From contig CAZSRX010000035.1 of NCBI GenBank assembly GCA_964609675.1, forward strand, positions 1 to 38,417: a stretch of DNA of 38,417 bases, in the 5' to 3' direction. The DNA is from CAZSRX01 sp964609675 [NCBI: uncultured Bacteroidota bacterium] (GTDB lineage Bacteria > CLD3 > SB21). Positions within the stretch are counted from its first letter, which is position 1; every line of letters begins with the position of its first letter. A program made the position numbers and the translations under genes. The notes beneath the pieces are model-generated. The model was not told the origin of the DNA and did no database searches. It saw nothing but the letters and a program-made list of their open reading frames with translations. Shown in pieces: positions 32,960-38,417 of this stretch.

Positions 32960-34594
32960 ATGGAATTAGATAAAAAACTCGCTTTAGGTTTTGTAAACTT
33001 CGACTCGGGGGTTGGATCAAACAACGAAGTTGAAATACGCGTTCCTTATGATAAACTAAAAGAATTATCAAGAGGTAAATACGTAATTATTCCCCATGAT
33101 GAAGATGGATATTTCTATTTAGCAAGACTAACAAGAGGACCATTCTTTACTCCCGATGCAGTAAGCCGTGATTCTGCATTTGCAAGAGCATCTATTGTAC
33201 AGGCAGGTGATATTGTTTTTATTCCCGATTATCATGGAATAGGATATTGCGAATTAATTGGTTTGTTCCATTACAGTTCATCACACCTTTCAGGGGTTCA
33301 GACTAGACCACACCCAAAATCACCTGTTTTCAATTTACCCCCTGAGAAAATTCAGAAGTTACTGAAACTAGAAGGTAATATGTATTTGGGTCAATTGAGC
33401 GGATATGAAGGCATACGTGTCTATCTGGATACAAATTCAAAGGTCGTATTGCCCCGGAACATTGGAATATTCGGGACTGTGGGTTCAGGCAAAACAAATT
33501 CATCTCAGGTGTTAATTGAGGAAGCAGCGGCGGCAGGATGGGCGGTTGTTGTTCTTGATGTTGAAGGTGAATATATTTCAATGGATAAGCCAAATTCTGA
33601 AATAAAACATAACCCCGGACTCAAAAAGAAAGCAGAACAGTATCAGATTACACCTGAGGGATTAAAAGCATTTCAGGTTTACCACCCGGCCGGAACCGAC
33701 AGTAAAAAACAAGATTCTTTGGAGTTCAGTATTCCTTTTGGAAGTTTATCTCCTTATGAGCTTGCTGCTATAATGGGGATGAACGAAACACAGGAAGACC
33801 GTTTTATTGATTTATGGGATAAACAGGTCGCTGACATAACAACTAAATCAACCAAACCTAAAAATCCCAAAAATCAATGGAAAGCTATTGACGAAAATAA
33901 ATTTCAGGAAGAACCGGAATATCCTGATTTGACTATTGAATCATTACTAATCAGGTTGACTGATGAAATCAAGGAACAAAAAGGATCTTCAAAAGCGTCA
34001 TGGCTTGTAGTAAAAAGGCTGCTGAATCGACTGAAAAGGTTTGGAATTTTTGATTCAACGGATGATTTGCTTGATGTTGCAGATTTTCTGAAAGCAGGAA
34101 AGGTTTCTGTTTTAGATTTAAGCAATTCATATACCGTTCAGGTAAATAACATTGTAATTGCATATCTACTTCGCAAGATTTTTGACAGCAAAATCTCTAA
34201 CCCTGACTTACCACCAACTATTATTTTCATTGAAGAAGCACACACGTTTGTTAGTAAAGAAAATGCCTCAAAAATGGAAGCATTGCTTGACCGTTTACGA
34301 GAGGTTACAAGACGTGGCAGAAAACGCTGGCTTGGATTGTGTTTTATTTCGCAGCAACCATCACACTTACCAGAGGAAATATTTGAGTTATGTAATACTA
34401 AAATTATTCATCAAACAACCGGAAACAGAAATCTGAATGCCCTGAAAATTTCAAGCGGTAACGTAAATGAAGCTATCTGGGATGATGTACCTACTTTAGG
34501 TCAAGGAAGAAGCATTATTATTTCACCGCAATATCAACATCCGATTATGACAAACATGAGGATTTGTAAAACTAACAGAGAACATACGGATTAA
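32960..34594 (+). CDS. HerA-family ATPase/translocase
   Basis: A HerA/FtsK-superfamily hexameric motor, 544 residues, expected to pump DNA into or through a nuclease partner. The N-terminal ~160 residues are a HAS-barrel-like region. Walker A is GTVGSGKT (172-179). Walker B is IIFIEEAH (about 421-428), followed by LDRLREVTRRGRKRWLGLCFISQQP with the arginine finger and sensor segments, then LGQGRSII near the end. The gene lies between the NurA-like gene (four-base gap) and the GHKL protein, whose ATG directly follows its stop. Confidence 0.9.
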   Translation: MELDKKLALGFVNFDSGVGSNNEVEIRVPYDKLKELSRGKYVIIPHDEDGYFYLARLTRGPFFTPDAVSRDSAFARASIVQAGDIVFIPDYHGIGYCELIGLFHYSSSHLSGVQTRPHPKSPVFNLPPEKIQKLLKLEGNMYLGQLSGYEGIRVYLDTNSKVVLPRNIGIFGTVGSGKTNSSQVLIEEAAAAGWAVVVLDVEGEYISMDKPNSEIKHNPGLKKKAEQYQITPEGLKAFQVYHPAGTDSKKQDSLEFSIPFGSLSPYELAAIMGMNETQEDRFIDLWDKQVADITTKSTKPKNPKNQWKAIDENKFQEEPEYPDLTIESLLIRLTDEIKEQKGSSKASWLVVKRLLNRLKRFGIFDSTDDLLDVADFLKAGKVSVLDLSNSYTVQVNNIVIAYLLRKIFDSKISNPDLPPTIIFIEEAHTFVSKENASKMEALLDRLREVTRRGRKRWLGLCFISQQPSHLPEEIFELCNTKIIHQTTGNRNLNALKISSGNVNEAIWDDVPTLGQGRSIIISPQYQHPIMTNMRICKTNREHTD

Positions 34595-36721
34595 ATGAAA
34601 GAAATAAATTTTACACCAAAGGCACGACTTATTAAAATTCTTGGTGAGCAACTAATTAAAGATGCCACTGTAGGAATTATTGAGTTAGTAAAAAACTCCT
34701 ATGATGCTGATGCTACGGAAGTCGCTCTGATTTTCGACTCTTTAAATACACCTCTGGCAAAAATTATAATCAGAGATAATGGCGAGGGAATGGATACAGA
34801 AACATTTCTTACAAGATGGATGAATCCGGCAAGTGGCCACAAGGAAATCCAGAAGATACAAAAACAAAGAACTTTATTAGGTCGGCTTCCGCTGGGAGAA
34901 AAAGGAGTTGGCAGATTCGCTGCACAACAAATCGGTAACAAGCTCACATTGATATCAAGGAATAAAAGAGATAGAAAAATACTGATAGCTGCAATTGACT
35001 GGCAGGCATTTGATACAACAGAAAAAAATCTTTCCGAGATTAACGTTCAATATAATGAAAAGGAAACATCAGAATATTTACGTAATGATGAGACCGGAAC
35101 TATTCTTATAATTGAGAATATACGAAATGAATTTAAGGAGAGTGATGTAAAAAAAATAAATTCTGCTATCCGGAGAATGAAAAGTCCGTTTAAGGGAGCC
35201 AATGATTTTAATGTATCAATAGAATTCAGAAAATGCCCTGAAGACTGGGAGAAATATACTGATCTGAATACATCGGAAATTCTTGAAAAAGCACCCTTTA
35301 AATTTATTGCCATTATTAATGAAAATGGTGTAATTGATTACGAATATGAATTTTCTTTTCCGGGATTTAAAAAACGTAAAAGATCAGGCAAATCAAATCT
35401 TTTCGAAGAAACAGATATAAATATTGATGACACAATTTCAACAGGAAGTTTCCTCATATACCTTCATGCCTATTTAAGAGGAGAACCATTGAAAATTACA
35501 CAACTGAATCCCAAAGATATTGATGAGCTTTCCGGTGTGAGTGTGTTCAGAGATGGAATCAGGATTTTACCTTATGGAGAAAAAGGAAATGACTGGCTAG
35601 GTTTGGATAACAGAAGAATCCAGAATCCGGGTAAGCGATTAGGTAATGATCAGATAATTGGAATGGTTGAAATCAACCAGAATGAAAATCCTTCTTTAAA
35701 AGATAAAACCAACCGTGAAGGACTCATTGAGGATAAATACTATGAAAAATTTACAAACCTGATTATCGGAACAATAACAAGGTTTGAGGCAGAATTATAC
35801 GAAGACAGACAGTTATTCCAAAAGAAACAGAAAAAAGTTGATGAAAATATTTTAAAAGAGAAACTGAAAACAGTTGATACAGGACTAAATGAGCTTGAAA
35901 ACAAGGCAATAGGAAAGGATGAAATAAAATCTGAAGAGATTAAAGACACTCTTCAGCAAATAAGACCTGTTTACAGCGAACTAAAAACAGAAATTCCGGC
36001 AACTATTGAAGAACTGGAAAGTGAAAAGAAAGTGCTTTTCAATCTTGCCGGTACAGGGCTTGCTGCTGAACGATTCACTCATGAGTTTGCCAGAATTATT
36101 GGTGGTGCATTATCTTCATTAGGCCGTCTGAAGAAACTTGTTGACATCAGTAATCCAAAAATCAAAAAAGAAACAGATTCACTTTCTTCAGCCCTTGAGG
36201 TTCTTAGAAACGATATCCGTCTTCTCGGTCCAGTTTTTTATATCAAAAAGGTAGCCAAAGAAAAGGAACTCAACATTAGGGATATCATACAAAATACGGT
36301 CTCCTTACAGGAATATGCTTTACAAAAAAGTGGAATTAATCTGGAAATAGAAGGAGGAACATTTACTGTTTTAATGAGAGAGGGTTCCTGTATGCAGGTA
36401 TTTAATAACCTGATTGATAATGCCATTTTCTGGTGTTCCAGAAAAACAGAATCAGACAGAAAGATGATTAGGATAATTATTGTTGACAAAGAAAAAGCCG
36501 TTTATGTTACGGACAGTGGACCAGGCATAAACAATCGTTTCAGAGATAAAATATTTGATCCTTTTTTTTCAATGAAAGGTGAAGATGGAAGAGGACTAGG
36601 GCTTTATATTGTAAAAGAGATCCTTGATGAAAAAGGATTTGGAATATGGTTGGTGAATCGAGAAGATTATCTCGGGTTATTATCCGGAGCTAGCTTTAAA
36701 TTGATTTTTGATAACAATTAA
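34595..36721 (+). CDS. Protein with two GHKL ATPase domains, histidine-kinase-like C-terminus
   Basis: A 708-residue protein with no membrane segment. The N-terminal domain is a MORC/Hsp90/MutL-like GHKL ATPase: ELVKNSYDADA (30-40), RDNGEGMD (60-67) and GEKGVGRFAAQQIG (101-114). A middle region (about 195-400) includes SGVSVFRDGIRILPYG, typical of that class. A Lys/Glu coiled coil follows (about 405-480). Next, FTHEFARI near 493-500 resembles a histidine-kinase H-box. The C-terminus is a histidine-kinase ATPase with NNLIDNAI (about 603), DSGPGI (about 640) and DGRGLGLYIVK (about 665). A response regulator follows after 11 bases. It may sense DNA through the first domain and signal through the second; this is inference. 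Confidence 0.85.
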   Translation: MKEINFTPKARLIKILGEQLIKDATVGIIELVKNSYDADATEVALIFDSLNTPLAKIIIRDNGEGMDTETFLTRWMNPASGHKEIQKIQKQRTLLGRLPLGEKGVGRFAAQQIGNKLTLISRNKRDRKILIAAIDWQAFDTTEKNLSEINVQYNEKETSEYLRNDETGTILIIENIRNEFKESDVKKINSAIRRMKSPFKGANDFNVSIEFRKCPEDWEKYTDLNTSEILEKAPFKFIAIINENGVIDYEYEFSFPGFKKRKRSGKSNLFEETDINIDDTISTGSFLIYLHAYLRGEPLKITQLNPKDIDELSGVSVFRDGIRILPYGEKGNDWLGLDNRRIQNPGKRLGNDQIIGMVEINQNENPSLKDKTNREGLIEDKYYEKFTNLIIGTITRFEAELYEDRQLFQKKQKKVDENILKEKLKTVDTGLNELENKAIGKDEIKSEEIKDTLQQIRPVYSELKTEIPATIEELESEKKVLFNLAGTGLAAERFTHEFARIIGGALSSLGRLKKLVDISNPKIKKETDSLSSALEVLRNDIRLLGPVFYIKKVAKEKELNIRDIIQNTVSLQEYALQKSGINLEIEGGTFTVLMREGSCMQVFNNLIDNAIFWCSRKTESDRKMIRIIIVDKEKAVYVTDSGPGINNRFRDKIFDPFFSMKGEDGRGLGLYIVKEILDEKGFGIWLVNREDYLGLLSGASFKLIFDNN

Positions 36722-36732
36722 TTAGTTAGACA

Positions 36733-37914
36733 ATGAAAAGAATATTGATAATAGAAGATGATCAATCAACATTGAATGCCCTTCAATCAGAGTTTGAAAA
36801 TTCTGGTATTGAGACAATAGGGTGTTCTGACTTTGATTCTGCTGATAAAGCTATAAAAAACAATATTCCTTTTGATGTTGTAATCCTTGATTGGTATTTT
36901 GTTTTGCCCGACAGTAGTAATCAAAGCAAGTTGATATTGAAAAAACTCAGAGAAAAGGTATTTGTTCCCGTTTTTATTTACACTGGTCATAAAGAAGATG
37001 CCGAAAATACAAGAGGAGAGGATTTCGGATATCCTAAAAATATGATTGAAATATATGATAAAACACTTTCCTCTCATGAACTAAACGAACGCGTAAATAA
37101 TAAATTAAACAGCGATCTGACTTACAAGATAAGTTTAAAATACAGAGATAAAATTTATGTACATCTCGAAAAAATTTTTTTTGAACTTAATGACATAGGA
37201 AGTAATGCTCTTGGAAAAATTTTAAAAACAATATACGGAAATGGCGAAAATATTGACTGGAATAATGATATTGTGCTTACCCTGCTCCACCGTTCTTTGA
37301 TTTCAGATGATATTTTTACAGCGGATATTAAAAACATATTGACAAGCGATCGAACAGAACTTTCAGTTACGGAGTTTAACCGAAAAATTATTAACAAGGT
37401 AGTTTATCATCATGGTAAATCTGATTACATCAGAAACGGGGATATTGTTAAGATACTTAAAAATGATAATAGTTTAATTTGTTACGGAGTCATAATAACA
37501 CCGGATTGTGATTTGGAAAATAATAAAACGCGTTACCTGGAACTTATTAAATTAGAAAATTTGGAGAAGATTAATGAAAATCTTAATGAAAATAAAAAAA
37601 TAAACATTAAAGCATGTTTCAATCATGGTTCATATTACTCATTTCCTGCCATAAAAACAGACGGATCATTAAAAGATTTTGTTGCCGTTTTAAAGGCAAA
37701 AATTATTTTACAGGAGAAAGATATTGATCAAAATACAGGGTATCCGGAGGCTTCTAAAAGGCTTTTATATTCCCAATTATTTACATTAAATAATTCAGAA
37801 GTTAGAATTGAATTTATTTGTGCTAAAGTAAATCCCTATAAAGCAGAATTTTTACAGAAATTACATACAAATAACAGTCGTGTTGGAATTCCTGATATTA
37901 AGAATCTATTATAA
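36733..37914 (+). CDS. Response regulator with unknown C-terminal domain
   Basis: Residues 1-120 are a receiver domain: acidic pair Asp9/Asp10 in IIEDD, phosphorylatable Asp53 in VILDWYF, Thr84 in IYTGH and Lys110 in IYDK. The remaining ~270 residues contain no recognisable helix-turn-helix. They include a helical part (120-220) and a beta-rich part with GDIVKILKNDNSLICYGVI, then ITPDCDLENNKTRYLEL. This may be an effector or interaction domain. It is the last gene of the operon and probably receives phosphate from the preceding kinase-like protein. The function of the C-terminal domain is unknown. Confidence 0.82.
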   Translation: MKRILIIEDDQSTLNALQSEFENSGIETIGCSDFDSADKAIKNNIPFDVVILDWYFVLPDSSNQSKLILKKLREKVFVPVFIYTGHKEDAENTRGEDFGYPKNMIEIYDKTLSSHELNERVNNKLNSDLTYKISLKYRDKIYVHLEKIFFELNDIGSNALGKILKTIYGNGENIDWNNDIVLTLLHRSLISDDIFTADIKNILTSDRTELSVTEFNRKIINKVVYHHGKSDYIRNGDIVKILKNDNSLICYGVIITPDCDLENNKTRYLELIKLENLEKINENLNENKKINIKACFNHGSYYSFPAIKTDGSLKDFVAVLKAKIILQEKDIDQNTGYPEASKRLLYSQLFTLNNSEVRIEFICAKVNPYKAEFLQKLHTNNSRVGIPDIKNLL

Positions 37915-38140
37915 TGTTTCTTAAATCTGAACATTTTCAAGTTGCAGTAATCTCATACAAGAGACCAAAGTTTACAAAAGAGTGTCCCTGCCCGACCCAG
38001 GAAGAAATTCATTTTTTCCCTTCCACCCTTCGGTGTTTTAATTTTTTTGCAAACGCAAAACCATTCACTGACAAGCAATTTGACAGTTTACAGTTTTACA
38101 AAAAGGTCGTGTAACTAGAAACGGAGGACAGAAAGCCATC

Positions 38141-38275
38141 TGCTAACATGCGTTTGGCGTCATGCGGGGTGACGTGCTTAAATTCAAGTTCAATTTTCCA
38201 ATTGGGCTTTAGTGCTGGTTTGACAGTTTTGTTCTCCGAAATCCCGCACGAACGCCAAGCGCAAAAACGTTATGC
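38141..38275 (+). repeat. attC-like imperfect palindrome closing the operon segment
   Basis: It begins TGCTAAC and ends CGTTATGC. The arms CGTTTGGCGT (38151-38160) and ACGCCAAGCG (38252-38261) pair with one G:T wobble, and GCGGG (38164-38168) pairs with CCCGC (38243-38247), with unpaired CAT and ACGA bulges between. A ~70-base variable middle contains a GGGCTTTAGTGCTGGTTTGAC segment. Length (135 bases) and bulged double-stem layout fit integron cassette recombination sites. TGCTAAC is the complement of the GTTAGCA at 29896. Confidence 0.6.
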
Positions 38276-38321
38276 TGCTTTTCCTAAGATGAAACCGAAC
38301 AAAATAAGGGCTTAAATTTTG

Positions 38322-38358
38322 GAGACTCTTTAGTAATATTGAAACCGAAAGGAGTCTC
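38322..38358 (+). promoter_or_regulatory. Inverted repeat covering the transposase Shine-Dalgarno
   Basis: GAGACTC (38322-38328) pairs perfectly with GAGTCTC (38352-38358), overlapping the AAAGGAG ribosome-binding site. A nine-base GAAACCGAA repeat occurs at 38291 and 38341. The hairpin could hide the start from transcripts entering from outside, as in many insertion sequences. Confidence 0.5.
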
Positions 38359-38362
38359 GACT

Positions 38363-38417
38363 ATGGAAAATCAGAAACGGTATAAGCCGGAAGAGAAGTA
38401 TCAGATCATCAAGGAGT
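38363..38417 (+). CDS. Start of a probable transposase (IS3 OrfA-like), cut by window end
   Basis: Only 18 residues are present, reading MENQKRYKPEEKYQIIKE. The basic start followed by (K/S)PEEK-QII(K/R)E is typical of the helix-turn-helix of IS3-type OrfA proteins. AAAGGAG lies nine bases before the ATG. The rest is outside the window, so family and integrity cannot be judged. Confidence 0.5.
   Translation, partial: MENQKRYKPEEKYQIIKE

Larger units (their letters stand above)
37915..38362. other. 448-bp region after the operon with attC-like site
   Basis: No supported gene. A 66-codon frame begins within the preceding stop (TAATG at 37914) but the predicted peptide is Phe/Pro-rich and unconvincing. 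The stretch holds the attC-like palindrome at 38141-38275 and then the hairpin before the transposase start. Confidence 0.55.

Noticed and set aside
37914-38114. A 66-codon frame overlapping the response regulator stop (TAATG).
   Set aside because: The overlap suggests coupling, but the peptide is unlike a folded protein and the DNA leads straight into the attC-like site.
1-38417. tRNA, rRNA, CRISPR array or phage structural genes.
   Set aside because: None was seen by reading both strands; regularly spaced short repeats and tRNA-like folds were not found.

Overview
The window is about 38.4 kb of bacterial chromosome. Most of it (roughly 1-28,300) has moderate GC, clean Shine-Dalgarno sites and a Gram-negative cell-envelope gene content: a BamA-type barrel, a lipoprotein signal, outer-membrane proteins and a PBP4 homologue. 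The gene styles (SSB starting MSRGT, caspase-WD40 protein, bactofilin-like/outer-membrane barrel fusion, M16 peptidase) suggest a member of the FCB group or a neighbouring candidate phylum (Calditrichota, KSB1 or Marinimicrobia-like). That placement is inference; no rRNA or tRNA gene is visible.

Layout. 1-6,935: a long-chain acyl-CoA synthetase faces a minus-strand run made of a zinc-ribbon-like protein, a MoxR ATPase, a small protein, a tRNA nucleotidyltransferase and a WD40 + caspase gene split by a one-base frameshift in an A7 run. 7,162-14,886: a methyltransferase diverges from a plus-strand housekeeping run: panD, a PurE-like protein without catalytic residues, polyprenol-phosphate mannosyltransferase, accA, PAP2 phosphatase, polyprenyl diphosphate synthase, FtsB-like protein, dacB and yraN. 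15,151-16,772: a PhoU-like DUF47 protein and a Pit phosphate transporter, with a good promoter in front. 16,830-21,800: two ssb paralogues, a lipoprotein nuclease, a membrane protein and a WYL regulator. 21,901-28,281: a bactofilin-like/barrel fusion, an M16 peptidase and a YibQ-like deacetylase.

The first notable system is a putative WYL regulon. The near-palindrome CTCAAAATTTGA(T/G) occurs upstream of both ssb genes and of the WYL regulator itself. Because WYL proteins include regulators that sense single-stranded DNA or DNA damage, this looks like a compact DNA-damage or ssDNA-responsive circuit.

The second is the distal accessory region (28,282-38,417). It has long non-coding stretches, two copies of a ~185-bp structured repeat around a single outer-membrane protein gene, then an AT-rich, tightly packed six-gene operon: vsr, 5-methylcytosine methyltransferase, NurA-like nuclease, HerA ATPase, a protein with two GHKL ATPase domains, and a response regulator with an unknown C-terminal domain. 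An attC-like imperfect palindrome ends the segment. Its first seven bases (TGCTAAC) are the exact complement of GTTAGCA at the left boundary, as expected for an integron-type cassette. I read the operon as a candidate restriction/defence system in which methylation, a NurA-HerA nuclease motor and two-component-like signalling are combined. The window ends inside a probable transposase gene.
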